From Deltaproteobacteria bacterium (GTDB lineage: Bacteria; Myxococcota; Myxococcia; Myxococcales; 40CM-4-68-19): a stretch of DNA of 62,012 nucleotides. Of this stretch, positions 14,982-25,122 are shown in pieces. Every line of letters starts with the position of its first letter. The first letter of the stretch is position 1. Both the position numbers and the translations under genes were made by a program. Location of the stretch: assembly GCA_005879315.1 (NCBI GenBank), contig VBLC01000060.1, forward strand, positions 1 to 62,012, given 5' to 3'. The notes below the pieces were generated by a model. That model was not told the origin of the DNA. It did not search any database and was given only the letters and a program-made list of their open reading frames with translations.

Positions 14982-17900
14982 ATGGTGAAGTTCCTCAAGG
15001 GCATGAAGATCATCCATCGAGCACAAAGCTCGTGGGGCGTGGGGCACGTCATCGCGGTGAGCGACGATCCACCGCGGCTTTCGGCGCAGTTTCCGGGGCG
15101 GCCAGGAGGTCCGGTCATCCTCTCCTCGAGGGATCCGGCGCTGGCCCGCTTTCGCTTTGCCCCTGACTCGCCGGCGCTCTTGCCCGATGGAGCTGCGGCG
15201 CGCGTGCTGCGCGCCCTGCCCGGGCCGTCCGACGACCTGCATCGCTACACGGTCGAGGTGCCGGGAAAGAAGCCGGCCATCCGCAGCGAGGCCGACCTGC
15301 GCGCCCCCGCCCCGCGCGCCGGCCCTGCCGAGCAGCTCGTCTCCGGGCGCTGGGGCAATCCCGACGACTTCCGCCTGCGCGCCGAAGCGGTCCGCCTCGA
15401 TCTCGAGCGGCGCGCCGATGCGCTCGGCGCCCTCTTCGCCAGCCGCGTCTACGTCAAGCCGCACCAAATTTCGGTGGCTCATCAAGTGCTCTCCGCGGCC
15501 CAGCCGCGATTCGTCCTCGCCGACGAGGTCGGGTTGGGCAAGACCATCGAGGCGGGCCTGGTGCTCTCGGCGCTCCTGCACGCCGGCCTGGTCAAGCGCT
15601 GCCTCGTCGTCGCGCCCAGCCACCTGACGGTGCAGTGGCTGGCCGAGCTGTTCCACAAGTTCAATCTGCTCTTCACCTTGATGGATCCCGACCGCGCGCG
15701 CGAGGATCGCGAAGCGGCGGATGCGGAGGCGCCCGAGGAGGAGGGATCGCCCTGGGGTCGGCATCCGCTGATCATCACTTCGCTCGAGTGGCTCTCGCGC
15801 AGCAAGGAGGAAGCCGCAGCCGCCGCGGAGGCTGCCTGGGACCTGGTGATCATCGACGAGGCCCACCACCTGCGCGGCGAGCGCGCCTACGAGGTGGCGC
15901 AGGCCCTGGCGCGCAGGACCTGGGGACTGTTGCTTCTCACCGCGACGCCGCTCCAGCTCGATCCGGGCGAGTATCACGCGCTCTTGCGCCTGGTCGATCC
16001 GGCCCCGGCCGCAACCGAGCAGGAGCTGCGCGAGCGGCTGGCGCGGCAGGGCGATCTCTCCGCCGAGGTGCGCGCGCTTCTGGCCGGCGACGCCGGCGCG
16101 GCTGAACGCATCGCCAGGCTCTTTCCCGAGGATCCGGAGCTGAAGACCTTGCGCGGCAATGCGCTGCTCGCGCATCTGGCGGAGAGCTACGGGCTGTCGG
16201 CGCGCCTCTTGCGCAACCGGCGCGCGGTGGTGGGCGGCTTCACCCCGCGCCTGTTGCGAAAGTTGGAGGTCAAACCATCCGCCGCGGAGAAGGCGCTGGA
16301 AGAGGAAGTGCGGGCGGCGATGGCCGAGGCGAAATTGCCCTCCGGCGCAGTGCTGGCGTCGCTCTTCCGCCGCCTGGGCAGCTCGCCTCCGGCGCTCGCG
16401 GCGGGACTCAACGCGGCGGGGTTGAAGAAGCTCGCGGCGCGCGCCGCCGCTCTGGAGGGAAAGGACTCCAAGCTGGAAGCCTTCCTCGCGCTTCTCGAGG
16501 ACGAGCTGGCCGGCGAGAAGGTGCTGGTCTTCGCCGAGGCGCGCGAGACCATCGAGTACCTGCGAGCGGCGATCGCCAGGAGGCGCATCGAAGCGCTCGC
16601 GTACACCGGCGACCTCGCGCCCGCCGACCGCGACAAGCTCGTCGCCCGCTTTCGCGATGAAGACGGGCCGCGCGTCCTCCTCTGCACCGAGCTGGGCGGT
16701 GAGGGCCGCAACTTCCAGCACTGCCACGTGCTGGTGAATTACGACCTGGCCTGGAGCCCGGCGGCCATCGAGCAGCGCATCGGCCGCGTCGACCGCATCG
16801 GCCAGGTCCGCGAGGTTCGCATTTATGCTTTTCGCCCCGAAGGGACGTTGGCGGCGCGGGTGCTCGATGTGCTCGACGCCGGCATCGGCGTCTTCACCGA
16901 GCCGGTGGGCGGCCTCGATCCGGTGCTGGAGGGCGTCGAGGCGGAGCTGCTCGCGCTCGCCTCCACCGACGATCCAGCGCAGTGGGAGAAGCGCACGGTC
17001 GAGATCGCCGCGCGCGTCTCGGCTGCGCGGGCGGAAGTGGCGCGCGCGTACGACCCCTTGCTCGATCTGCGCAGCTGCGATCTGGCGGCGGTGCGCGCGC
17101 TGGCCGAGCGCGGCGCGCGGCGTCTCGGGGCGCGGATCGCCGCCGATGCGGACGCGGCCGCCGCCCTGCAGGCCGTCGCCTCGCATCTCGAGCGGCGGCT
17201 CGAGACGGTGACCATCGAGGCGGCGCGGCACGTCGGCCTGGCCGTGGACATCGAGGTCGACGTGCTGCCCGGCGAAGTCTCCTTTCACGTCGGCCCGGAA
17301 TTGAAAGTCGATGCGCTGGCTGGATTCGATCTCTCGCAGGATCGCACCCTGCTCGGATCGTTCCGGCGCGAGGTCGCGGTGAAGCACGAGGAGCACGACT
17401 CCTTCACCACCGGCCATCCTCTGCTGGAGGCGCTCTTCGGATGGCTGCGCGATGGCGAGCTGGGCCGCGCGACCGTCGGACGCGCCAGGGTCCGCGGCGC
17501 GACCGGCGCGGCGCTCGACGCGCGCTTTCTCGTCGCCCTGCCCGAGCCGGCCGATCTGGCGCAGGGCGCGCGCGTCCCCTCGCGGCGGGCGGCGCGCCAT
17601 CTCGAGGAGATGCTCATCCGCGTGGTGGTGCGGCTCGACGGCCGAGGGGGAGCGCGGGCGGAGGACGCGCTCGCCGCGCAGCTCGACTCGGCCGGCGTGG
17701 AACACGTCCCTGCGCCCGAGGGCGGTCCGCCCGCGACATTCGTGCAGGCGATCGAGCTTGCCCTCCACACTGCCGAAGAGGAAGCGCGCAAACGGCTGAT
17801 GCGGCTCATCGAGCAGGCCAAGGAGCGGGTCGAGGAGGAGAAGGCTTCGGCGCAAAAGCGCCTCGTGCGCTGGTTGGAGCAGAGCCGGGTGCGCGGGCCG

Positions 17901-18011
17901 GCCGCCGAGAGAGTCCTCGCCGCCGAGACCAAGCTGCACGAGGCGGTCGCGGCCGCGCTCGACGGAGCGCGCCTCGAGCTCGATCAGACGGCCTTGATCC
18001 AGCTGGTGTGA
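14982..18011 (+). CDS. rapA: RapA-like SNF2-family ATPase (RNA polymerase recycling)
   Basis: A 1009-residue SWI2/SNF2 ATPase. Walker A is DEVGLGKT at about 181-188, the DEAH box is at about 292-295 (VIIDEAHHLRG), and the LLLTATPLQL motif III follows. The helicase C-terminal half contains CTELGGEGRNFQ and EQRIGRVDRIGQ. The last about 250 residues include a long charged helix (EEEARKRLMRLIEQAKERVEE). RapA recycles RNA polymerase after termination in E. coli. This protein is close in length and end structure, but its N-terminal domain is shorter, so a general SNF2 remodeller role is possible. DUF3175 follows 13 bp later. Confidence 0.82.
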   Translation: MVKFLKGMKIIHRAQSSWGVGHVIAVSDDPPRLSAQFPGRPGGPVILSSRDPALARFRFAPDSPALLPDGAAARVLRALPGPSDDLHRYTVEVPGKKPAIRSEADLRAPAPRAGPAEQLVSGRWGNPDDFRLRAEAVRLDLERRADALGALFASRVYVKPHQISVAHQVLSAAQPRFVLADEVGLGKTIEAGLVLSALLHAGLVKRCLVVAPSHLTVQWLAELFHKFNLLFTLMDPDRAREDREAADAEAPEEEGSPWGRHPLIITSLEWLSRSKEEAAAAAEAAWDLVIIDEAHHLRGERAYEVAQALARRTWGLLLLTATPLQLDPGEYHALLRLVDPAPAATEQELRERLARQGDLSAEVRALLAGDAGAAERIARLFPEDPELKTLRGNALLAHLAESYGLSARLLRNRRAVVGGFTPRLLRKLEVKPSAAEKALEEEVRAAMAEAKLPSGAVLASLFRRLGSSPPALAAGLNAAGLKKLAARAAALEGKDSKLEAFLALLEDELAGEKVLVFAEARETIEYLRAAIARRRIEALAYTGDLAPADRDKLVARFRDEDGPRVLLCTELGGEGRNFQHCHVLVNYDLAWSPAAIEQRIGRVDRIGQVREVRIYAFRPEGTLAARVLDVLDAGIGVFTEPVGGLDPVLEGVEAELLALASTDDPAQWEKRTVEIAARVSAARAEVARAYDPLLDLRSCDLAAVRALAERGARRLGARIAADADAAAALQAVASHLERRLETVTIEAARHVGLAVDIEVDVLPGEVSFHVGPELKVDALAGFDLSQDRTLLGSFRREVAVKHEEHDSFTTGHPLLEALFGWLRDGELGRATVGRARVRGATGAALDARFLVALPEPADLAQGARVPSRRAARHLEEMLIRVVVRLDGRGGARAEDALAAQLDSAGVEHVPAPEGGPPATFVQAIELALHTAEEEARKRLMRLIEQAKERVEEEKASAQKRLVRWLEQSRVRGPAAERVLAAETKLHEAVAAALDGARLELDQTALIQLV

Positions 18012-18024
18012 CTACCTTCGCCGC

Positions 18025-18300
18025 ATGGCGACAAAAAAATGGTCGAAGAAGGTCAACGAGACGAGCGACGCGCTCGATCTGCGCAAAGGCGTCTTCAAGC
18101 TGAAGAGCCCGCGGGCCATCGCCTCGTCGCTCAAGCGCAGCGCGGAGCGGAGCAAGCGGCGAAAGAGCGCGCCTTTCCGCTCGGCGATGTCGATGCTGAC
18201 GTTCTACGAGAACCGCGGCGGGAAGAACCTCTCCGCTGCGGCGCGAAAGAAGCTCGCCGCCGCCAAGAGGGCGCTGCGGAAGCTTTACGGGCGGAACTAA
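18025..18300 (+). CDS. DUF3175-family small basic protein
   Basis: A 91-residue, very basic protein: ATKKWSKKVNETSDALDL, then SPRAIASSLKRSAERSKRRKS and SAMSMLTFYENRGGKNLS. This is the DUF3175 pattern. The high Lys/Arg content suggests nucleic-acid binding, but no function is established that I know of. It starts 13 bp after the rapA stop and is probably co-transcribed with it. Confidence 0.85.
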   Translation: MATKKWSKKVNETSDALDLRKGVFKLKSPRAIASSLKRSAERSKRRKSAPFRSAMSMLTFYENRGGKNLSAAARKKLAAAKRALRKLYGRN

Positions 18301-18307
18301 GGGGGAG

Positions 18308-18379
18308 CCGAGCTCGTGCTCGTGCTCGATGTGGTGCCCGACATCGAGCTCGTGCCTGAGCTCGTTTTAGTTCGGGGAC
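18308..18379 (-). repeat. Dispersed intergenic repeat, copy 2 (diverged, inverted)
   Basis: Read on the minus strand this stretch aligns with the 53503-53603 copy: CCCGAA, then GCACGAGCTCGA, GTCGGG and GAGCACGAGCAC in the same order. It is truncated at its far end. A 9-bp perfect stem GCTCGATGT / ACATCGAGC (18324-18332 with 18341-18349, 8-nt loop) lies inside. It fills most of the 99 bp between two convergent genes. Confidence 0.65.
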
Positions 18380-18399
18380 AATCTCGCGCCCGCTCTCTA

Positions 18400-19089
18400 C
18401 TAACGCGCGTTGTACGCCAGCCCGATCAGCGTGGTGAACGCTGTCTGCGAAGTGCTGCCTCCGGAGGCGAGCGAGAACTCCGGGCCGACGCGCGCGCGCA
18501 AGGTGACGGCCAGGTTGCGGTCGATCAGATATTCGCCGCCGGCGCCGAACTGCGGGCCGAAGAGAAGCCCGGTGGGATTGGCGAAGGTGATGAGCACGGG
18601 CACGTCCGCCCCGACGTCGAGCGTCAGCCGCGGATCGAGCTTGAATCCCGCGACGATGCCGATGGGCCCGCCGATGCCGACCATCGCGCCGCCTTTGTTG
18701 TTGTTGCCGTAGAGGACAGCGCCCGGATCGGCGCGCAGCGCGATGGCGCTTCCGCTGGAGAGATTCGCGATCGTGCGCCGGTAGGGCACGGAGAGGTTGA
18801 GGCCCACGACGTTGCTCGTCGTGCCCTCGAACCCGTAATTGAAGCCGACATGAAAGCCGAGGTCGCTGAGGTCGTCGAGACCCTTCAGATAGGTGAAGCC
18901 GATGCCGGGCCAGCCGGCCTCGACCTGGATCACGCTGTTGTCGCTGCCGACCGTGCGGCCGGCCGTCGCCGACCAGTTCATGTCGCCGGTCGGTGTGATG
19001 CTGGTTTCGACCAGCTGCCCGCGCGCAGGCGCAGAAACGAGGAGCGCTCCGAGCGCGCTCGCAGCAAGAAGTCCCTTCCCGAGATGCAT
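18400..19089 (-). CDS. Predicted outer-membrane beta-barrel protein
   Basis: A 229-residue exported protein. MHLGKGLLAASALGALLVSAPARG is a clean signal peptide with likely cleavage before QLVETS. The mature part is all beta in pattern, with alternating hydrophobic strands, many Gly/Thr and no Cys, and ends in TLIGLAYNAR. This suits an eight- to ten-stranded outer-membrane barrel. The ATG at 19089 is preceded by GGAGGA. I do not recognise a specific family. It is divergent from glk and convergent with DUF3175. Confidence 0.72.
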   Translation of the reverse strand: MHLGKGLLAASALGALLVSAPARGQLVETSITPTGDMNWSATAGRTVGSDNSVIQVEAGWPGIGFTYLKGLDDLSDLGFHVGFNYGFEGTTSNVVGLNLSVPYRRTIANLSSGSAIALRADPGAVLYGNNNKGGAMVGIGGPIGIVAGFKLDPRLTLDVGADVPVLITFANPTGLLFGPQFGAGGEYLIDRNLAVTLRARVGPEFSLASGGSTSQTAFTTLIGLAYNAR

Positions 19090-19208
19090 GTGTTCCTCCG
19101 CTGCCCCTTCGCAGGGAAAGTTGGTTATCGGACGGCAGGGAGCAAGCCCAGCCCTGCGCGCGGCAACTGCACAGCCGCAGAGCGCCTCGGGCAGCGCCCG
19201 GCCGTCGC

Positions 19209-19236
19209 TTGATCTTGGCGCGCCGTCGAGTACGTT
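19209..19236 (+). promoter_or_regulatory. Putative promoter of the glk-pgl sugar-phosphate operon
   Basis: TTGATC (19209-19214), a 16-bp spacer and TACGTT (19231-19236) form a weak sigma-70-like promoter. The predicted start site is only about 3 nt before the glk ATG at 19246, so the transcript would be nearly leaderless. No ribosome site is seen upstream of glk. Confidence 0.35.
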
Positions 19237-19245
19237 GCCCCCAAG

Positions 19246-20286
19246 ATGCAGGTCCTCGCCGGCGACATCGGCGGCACAAAGACGCTCCTCGCCATCTGCG
19301 AGGTGAGCGCAGCCAGCGAACGGACCGGCGCCCTCCGGGTCGAGGTGCTCGCGAGCAGGCGCTACGACAGCCGCAAGTTCCCCGGCCTCGGCGCGCTTTG
19401 CCGCACCTTTGCCGAAGAGGTGGGCCGCGGAATTCCCCGCTGGGCGGGATTCGGCGTGGCCGGGCCGGTGGCCAACGGGCGTAGCCACACGACGAACCTG
19501 CCCTGGATCCTCGACGAGCGAGATCTGGCGCAGACGCTCGGCATCGACGGGGTGCGGCTGGCGAACGACTTCCACGCGCTCACGCTCGGGATCCAGGCGG
19601 TGAAGTCGAAGGACTTGTTGACGCTGAACGAAGGAGTGAGGGACCCGAAGGGGCCGTGGGCGGTCATCGGCGCCGGCACCGGGCTGGGCGAAGCCATCGC
19701 GTCGGGCGAGCGCGAAGTGCTGGCGACCGAGGGCGGCCACACCTGCTTCGCCCCGCGCACCGAGCTGGAGATCGGCGTCCTGCGCTTTCTCTCCCAGCGG
19801 TACGCGCACGTGAGCTGGGAGCGGATCCTCTCCGGCGACGGGCTGGTCAACCTCGCGGAGGCGCTCGCTTCGATCACCGGCCTGCCCATGCCCGGTCCGC
19901 TGGCCGATGCGATCCACGACGACCGCTCGCACGCTCCCGCGCAGGTCACCGCAGCGGCGGAGAACGGCGACGCCCTCTGCGTGCAGGTCCTGCAACTCTT
20001 TTGCAAATTGTACGGCGCCGAGGCCGGCAACCTTGCCCTCAAGACGCTCGCCACCGGCGGCGTTTACGTTGCGGGCGGCATCGCTCCGCGCATCATCCCC
20101 TTCATGACCGACGGCCGCTTCCGCGAAGCGTTCTTCGACAAAGGCCGCATGCGCCCTTTGCTCGAGCAGATGCCGGTGCAGATGGTGCTCGACACCGAGG
20201 CCGGACTGCTCGGGGCCGCCGCTCTCGCCGCGCAGAAGGCTGCGGTCCAGACGCAGACCCGCCACACTCCAGCCACGAGCTCCTGA
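19246..20286 (+). CDS. glk: Glucokinase
   Basis: A 346-residue ROK/GlkA-type glucokinase phosphorylating glucose to glucose-6-phosphate with [12 protein letters not shown] (5-13) is the phosphate-1 loop. [19 protein letters not shown] with the catalytic Asp, and [10 protein letters not shown] follow in order. GGHTCFAPR and VAGGIAPRI are the usual later blocks. It is the first gene of an operon with tkt, tal-pgi, gnd, zwf, opcA and pgl. The next start codon lies inside its stop (TGATG). Confidence 0.95.
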   Translation: MQVLAGDIGGTKTLLAICEVSAASERTGALRVEVLASRRYDSRKFPGLGALCRTFAEEVGRGIPRWAGFGVAGPVANGRSHTTNLPWILDERDLAQTLGIDGVRLANDFHALTLGIQAVKSKDLLTLNEGVRDPKGPWAVIGAGTGLGEAIASGEREVLATEGGHTCFAPRTELEIGVLRFLSQRYAHVSWERILSGDGLVNLAEALASITGLPMPGPLADAIHDDRSHAPAQVTAAAENGDALCVQVLQLFCKLYGAEAGNLALKTLATGGVYVAGGIAPRIIPFMTDGRFREAFFDKGRMRPLLEQMPVQMVLDTEAGLLGAAALAAQKAAVQTQTRHTPATSS

Positions 20287-22301
20287 TGACGCCCGATCTG
20301 CAGAAGAGGATCATCAACACCATCCGCTTCCTCGCCGTCGATGCGGTGGAGAAGGCCAACAGCGGCCACCCCGGCATGCCGATGGGCTGCGCGCCGATCG
20401 GCTACGTCCTCTGGGGACGGCACTTGAGGTTCAACCCCAAGGAGCCGCGCTGGGCCAACCGCGATCGCTTCGTGCTCAGCGCGGGGCATGGGTCGATGTT
20501 CATCTACGCCATGCTCCACCTCTGCGGCTACGACGTGACGATGGACGACCTGAAAGCCTTCCGCCAGTACAAGTCGAAGACGCCGGGGCATCCGGAGTTC
20601 CGCGACACGCCCGGAGTCGAGGCCACCACCGGCCCGCTCGGCCAGGGCATTTCCAACGCCGTCGGCATGGCGCTCTCGCAGCGGATGCTGGCGGCGCGGA
20701 TGAACGACGGGTCCGGCTTCCCCATCGACAACTTCGTCTATGGAATCTGCTCCGACGGCGACCTGATGGAGGGCGTCGCCAGCGAGGCCTGCTCGCTCGC
20801 CGGGCACTTGCGCCTCGGCAACCTGATCTTTTTCTACGACGACAACCTCGTCTCGCTCGCCGGCCACACCGACGTCACCTTCACCGAGGATCGCGACAAG
20901 CGCTTCGAGGCGTACGGCTGGCACGTCCAGCGCGTCAAGGACGGCAACGACGTCGAGGCGATCGACCAGGCGATCGAGAAGGCGAAAGCGGACCCCCGGC
21001 CCTCCTTGATCTCGGTTCGCACCGTGCTCGGCTACGGCGCGCCGCACAAGGCGAACACGCACGAGGCGCACGGCTCTCCTCTCGGCAAGGACGAGGTCAA
21101 GGCGGCCAAGGAGAACCTGGGCTGGCCGCTCGAGCCCGCTTTCCTCGTACCCGACGAGGTCCGCCGGTTCTGGGCAGGCCGCGTCGAGGAAGTGAAGAAG
21201 GGCTACGACGACTGGCAGCGCAAATTCGCCCGATGGCAGAAGGACAATCCAGCGAAGGCGCAGCTCTGGAACCAGCTCGCCGAGGGCAGGATTCCTTCCG
21301 ACCTGGCCGAGCAGCTCGCGGCCGCCGTCGCAAACGCAACTGCTCCCGAAGCGACGCGCAAGCACGGCCAGGCAGTCCTGCAAAAGGCGGCGCAGCTCGC
21401 TCCCGGCCTGGTGGGTGGATCGGCCGACCTCGATCCCTCGACGTTCACCTACCTCAAGGATGGCGGTGACGTGGCGCCCGACTCGTATGGCGGCCGCAAC
21501 ATCCACTTCGGCGTGCGCGAGCACGCGATGGGCGCGATCGTCAACGGCTTTGCCTACGACGGCTTCTTCCGTCCTTACAGCGCCACGTTCCTTCTCTTCA
21601 GCGATTACATGCGCCCGCCCATCCGCCTGGCGGCGCTGAGCCGGCTGCAGAGCATCTTCGTCTTCACCCACGACTCGATCTTCCTCGGAGAGGACGGGCC
21701 GACCCACCAGCCCATCGAGCAGCTGGCCGCGCTGCGGGCCATCCCCAACATCGAAGTGTGGCGGCCGGCCGATGCGCTGGAGACGGCGGCCTCGTGGGCG
21801 GCGGCGCTCGAGCGCAAGGAAGCGCCGACCGTGCTGGCCTTCACCCGGCAGAAATTGGCGCCGCTGCAGCGCGCGAAGGCGATCGGCGTGCGCACCGCGC
21901 TCGAGGGCGCCTACGCGCTCGTCGACGTGCCCGATCCCGACGTGGTCGTCATCGCCACCGGCAGCGAGGTCTCGACCTGCCAGGCCGCGCTGCAGCTCAT
22001 CGACAAGCGCGTCAAGGTCCGGCTCGTCTCCATGCCGTGCGCCGAGCGGTTCCTCAAGTGGAGCGAGGAGAAACGACGCGCGCTCGTGCCGCAGGGCAAA
22101 GCGAAGCTGGTTGCTGTCGAGGCGGCCGGCGGGCTCGACTGGTATCGCATCGTCGGGGACGGCCTGGTCATCGGCATCGATCGCTTCGGCGCCAGCGCGC
22201 CGGAGAAGGCGCTGGCCGAAGCCTACGGCCTCACGCCGGAGAAGATCGGCGGTCGAATCAGCAGATGGCTCTCCCAGGGCGCTGGGTCGGATGCCAGGTG
22301 A
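20286..22301 (+). CDS. tkt: Transketolase
   Basis: A 671-residue thiamine-diphosphate enzyme of normal length, moving two-carbon units between sugar phosphates. The N-terminal block [17 protein letters not shown], the ThDP/metal motif [13 protein letters not shown] (seen as SDGDLMEG), the central [10 protein letters not shown] and [13 protein letters not shown] with its conserved Glu are visible. The C-terminal domain contains VIATGSEVS. The ATG at 20286 overlaps the glk TGA. Its product pool is shared with the transaldolase domain encoded just downstream. Confidence 0.97.
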   Translation: MTPDLQKRIINTIRFLAVDAVEKANSGHPGMPMGCAPIGYVLWGRHLRFNPKEPRWANRDRFVLSAGHGSMFIYAMLHLCGYDVTMDDLKAFRQYKSKTPGHPEFRDTPGVEATTGPLGQGISNAVGMALSQRMLAARMNDGSGFPIDNFVYGICSDGDLMEGVASEACSLAGHLRLGNLIFFYDDNLVSLAGHTDVTFTEDRDKRFEAYGWHVQRVKDGNDVEAIDQAIEKAKADPRPSLISVRTVLGYGAPHKANTHEAHGSPLGKDEVKAAKENLGWPLEPAFLVPDEVRRFWAGRVEEVKKGYDDWQRKFARWQKDNPAKAQLWNQLAEGRIPSDLAEQLAAAVANATAPEATRKHGQAVLQKAAQLAPGLVGGSADLDPSTFTYLKDGGDVAPDSYGGRNIHFGVREHAMGAIVNGFAYDGFFRPYSATFLLFSDYMRPPIRLAALSRLQSIFVFTHDSIFLGEDGPTHQPIEQLAALRAIPNIEVWRPADALETAASWAAALERKEAPTVLAFTRQKLAPLQRAKAIGVRTALEGAYALVDVPDPDVVVIATGSEVSTCQAALQLIDKRVKVRLVSMPCAERFLKWSEEKRRALVPQGKAKLVAVEAAGGLDWYRIVGDGLVIGIDRFGASAPEKALAEAYGLTPEKIGGRISRWLSQGAGSDAR

Positions 22302-22338
22302 GCATGGAGCGGTCGGGTCTGGAGAACTGGAGCGAGCG

Positions 22339-25107
22339 ATGAAACCCGCGGAGAGGCTGAACGACTTCGGACAGAGCGCATGGCTCGATCTGATCGGACG
22401 CAAGCTCATCCGCTCCGGCGAGCTCAAGCGCATGGCCGAGGAGGACGGGATCCGCGGCGTCACCGCCAACCCGGCCATTTTCGAGAAGGCCATCGTCGAG
22501 TCGGACGAGTACGACGACGATCTGTCGAGATTGATCGCCGAGGGGAAATCTCCCCTGGAGATCTACGAGACGCTCGCCATCGCCGACGTGCGCGCCGCCT
22601 GCGACGTGCTGCGACCCTGGTTCGACAAGCTGCGCGGGGCGGACGGCTTCGTCTCGCTCGAGGTCTCGCCCTACATCGCGCGCGACACCAAGGCGACGGT
22701 GGCGGAGGCGAAGCGCTTCTGGAAGGCGGTCGACCGCCCGAACCTCTTCATCAAGATCCCCGCCAACCCTGAGGGGATCCCCGCCATCCGCCAGTCGATC
22801 GCCGCCGGGTTGAGCATCAACATCACTCTCATCTTCAGCGTCCGCGTCTACCAGCAAGTGATCGACGCCTACCTGAGCGGCCTGGAAGAACGCCTCTCGC
22901 GCGGCGAGCAGATCTCGCAGATCCACTCGGTGGCCAGCTTCTTCGTCAGCCGCGTCGATACCGCGGTCGACAAGCTGCTCGAGCAGAAGGGCGTCAAGGA
23001 TCTGCAGGGCAAGATCGCCAATGCAAATGCAAAGGAGGCTTACCAGGTTTTCCTGAAGACCATCGCCTCCCCCCGCTGGAAGGCGCTGGAGGCGAAGGGC
23101 GCCACCCGCCAGCGGCCGCTCTGGGCCTCGACCGGCACCAAGAACAAGGCTTACAGCGACGTGCACTACGTCGAGCCGCTCATCGGCAAGGACACCGTCA
23201 ACACCATGCCGCTCGGCACGCTGCAGGCCTTCAACGACCACGGCAAGGTGGCGGAGACGATCACGCAGGGAGTGGAGGAGGCGCGCGCGCAGCTGCGCAA
23301 GCTGGCCGAGCTGGGCATCGATCTCGAGCAGGTCTGCAAGAAGCTCACCGACGATGGACTCGAGCTCTTCTCCAAGGCCCTCGACGGCCTCTTGCACGCC
23401 ATCGAGGCGCGCGCCGCCGCGCAGCGGAGCGTGAAGCAGATGCAGCTCAGCGAGAGGCTGGGCAAGGGGAAGGACGACGCCGCGCGCGGCATCGAGCTCG
23501 CGCGGGAGAAGAAAGCGGCGGCGCGACTCTGGGCCCGCGACGCCTCGCTTTGGGGAGAGAAAAACGTCGCCAAGGATCGGCTTGGCTGGCTCGACTCGAC
23601 CCGTTTCGTGCGCGAGCAACTGGGCGACTTGAACGCTTTTGCGCGGCAGGCGGCGGAGCGATTCCGCCATTGCCTCCTCTTGGGGATGGGCGGCTCTTCG
23701 CTCTGCCCGGACGTGCTCGCCCGCGTCCTCGGCAAGCGCGAAGGCGGTCTCGAGCTGCGCGTGCTCGATTCCACCGCGCCCGATGCGGTCCGCAATGCGG
23801 CGAAGGGATTCGACCTCGACAAGACCCTCTTCCTGGTCAGCTCGAAGAGCGGCACCACCGCCGAGGTCTCGGCCTTTTATCGACACTATCGAGCGAAGAT
23901 CGATGACGGCTCGCATTTCGTGGCCATCACCGATCCGGGATCGCCGCTGCACAAGCTCTCCGAGAAGGAGAAGTTCTGGCGCGCCTGGCTCAATCCCCCC
24001 GACATCGGCGGCCGCTACAGCGCTCTGAGCTGGTTCGGCCTCGTTCCGGCGGCCCTGCTCGGCCTCGACGTAGGCGAGATGCTGAAGAAAGCCGACGAGG
24101 TCGCGCTCGCCTCGCAGCCGCAGGTGCCGGTGCAGGAAAATCTCGCGCTGCGTCTGGGCGCGATCGCTTCTGGCCTGGCGAAGAACGGCGCCGACAAGCT
24201 GACCTTGCTCCTCAGCAAGGGCCTCTTGCCCTTCGGCGGCTGGGTGGAACAGCTCATCGCCGAGAGCACCGGCAAGAAAGGCCGCGGCATCGTGCCGGTG
24301 AGCGGCGAGCCGCCGGGAAAGAACTATGGCAGCGATCGGCTCTTCGTCGCGCTCTCGCTCGCCAGCGACGCGCTGGACGTCGGGTATCTCGCCGAGGGCG
24401 GACATCCGCTCTTGCAGTGGAAGCTCGCCTCGCCACTGGATCTGGCCGGGGAGTTCTTGCGCTGGGAGATCGCCACGGCGGTGATGGGCGCGCTGCTCGA
24501 GATCGATCCGTTCGACGAGCCGAACGTCGCCGAGGCCAAGGAGAAGACGAAAGCGATCCTCCGACAACCGCAGGCGGCGCTGGAGCCGTCGCTGCGCGCG
24601 CAAGGCCTGGCGCTCTTTGCCAGCCCCGAGCACGGACAGGTGCTACGCAAGGGGGCGGGTACGCAGGCCGCGGCCACGCCGGCCGGATGGATCGCCGCGC
24701 ATCTCGCGCTCGCCCAGCCGGGCGATTACGTCGCGCTGCTCGCCTATCTGCCGCCCACGGGCGAGTTGGAGAACGAGTTCCATCAGCTGCAGGGCGCAGT
24801 CCGCGAGGCGACGAAAGCTGCCTGCACCTTCGGCTTCGGTCCGCGCTACCTGCACTCGACCGGCCAATTGCACAAAGGCGGACCCAACACCGGCCTCTTC
24901 TTGCAGATCACCAGCGACGGCGGCGAGGAATTGTCGATCCCCGGCGAGAGCTACGGATTCCGCGCGCTCTTCGCTGCCCAGGCGCGCGGCGATCTGGAGG
25001 TGTTGCAGGCCCATGGCCGGCGCGTCTTGCGCGTCCACGTCGAGGACGACAAGCCCGACAAGGCGCTGGCCGCGCTGCGCGAGGGCCTGCAGCGCCTGGC
25101 CAAATAG
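22339..25107 (+). CDS. tal-pgi: Bifunctional transaldolase / glucose-6-phosphate isomerase
   Basis: A 922-residue fusion. Residues 1-365 are a transaldolase: GVTANPAIFEKAI, the Schiff-base lysine K139 in NLFIKIPAN, then STGTKNKAYSDVHYVEPLIG. Residues about 375-915 are a phosphoglucose isomerase: LLGMGGSSLCPDVL, VSSKSGTTAEVSAF, ALSWFGLVPAAL and a late GQLHKGGPNTGLFLQI. The start is ATG at 22339 with GGAG about 6 nt upstream. Such Tal-Pgi fusions are known in several bacterial groups. One chain would take erythrose-4-phosphate, sedoheptulose-7-phosphate and fructose-6-phosphate through to glucose-6-phosphate, recycling carbon into the oxidative branch. Confidence 0.95.
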   Translation: MKPAERLNDFGQSAWLDLIGRKLIRSGELKRMAEEDGIRGVTANPAIFEKAIVESDEYDDDLSRLIAEGKSPLEIYETLAIADVRAACDVLRPWFDKLRGADGFVSLEVSPYIARDTKATVAEAKRFWKAVDRPNLFIKIPANPEGIPAIRQSIAAGLSINITLIFSVRVYQQVIDAYLSGLEERLSRGEQISQIHSVASFFVSRVDTAVDKLLEQKGVKDLQGKIANANAKEAYQVFLKTIASPRWKALEAKGATRQRPLWASTGTKNKAYSDVHYVEPLIGKDTVNTMPLGTLQAFNDHGKVAETITQGVEEARAQLRKLAELGIDLEQVCKKLTDDGLELFSKALDGLLHAIEARAAAQRSVKQMQLSERLGKGKDDAARGIELAREKKAAARLWARDASLWGEKNVAKDRLGWLDSTRFVREQLGDLNAFARQAAERFRHCLLLGMGGSSLCPDVLARVLGKREGGLELRVLDSTAPDAVRNAAKGFDLDKTLFLVSSKSGTTAEVSAFYRHYRAKIDDGSHFVAITDPGSPLHKLSEKEKFWRAWLNPPDIGGRYSALSWFGLVPAALLGLDVGEMLKKADEVALASQPQVPVQENLALRLGAIASGLAKNGADKLTLLLSKGLLPFGGWVEQLIAESTGKKGRGIVPVSGEPPGKNYGSDRLFVALSLASDALDVGYLAEGGHPLLQWKLASPLDLAGEFLRWEIATAVMGALLEIDPFDEPNVAEAKEKTKAILRQPQAALEPSLRAQGLALFASPEHGQVLRKGAGTQAAATPAGWIAAHLALAQPGDYVALLAYLPPTGELENEFHQLQGAVREATKAACTFGFGPRYLHSTGQLHKGGPNTGLFLQITSDGGEELSIPGESYGFRALFAAQARGDLEVLQAHGRRVLRVHVEDDKPDKALAALREGLQRLAK

Positions 25108-25122
25108 ACTCCGGAGGGAGCG

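Noticed and set aside
13650-17939. A very long minus-strand open frame running through the rapA gene
   Set aside because: High GC keeps antisense frames open. The sequence beyond chrA is low-complexity Arg/Gly/Asp-rich, while the plus strand encodes a clear SNF2 ATPase.
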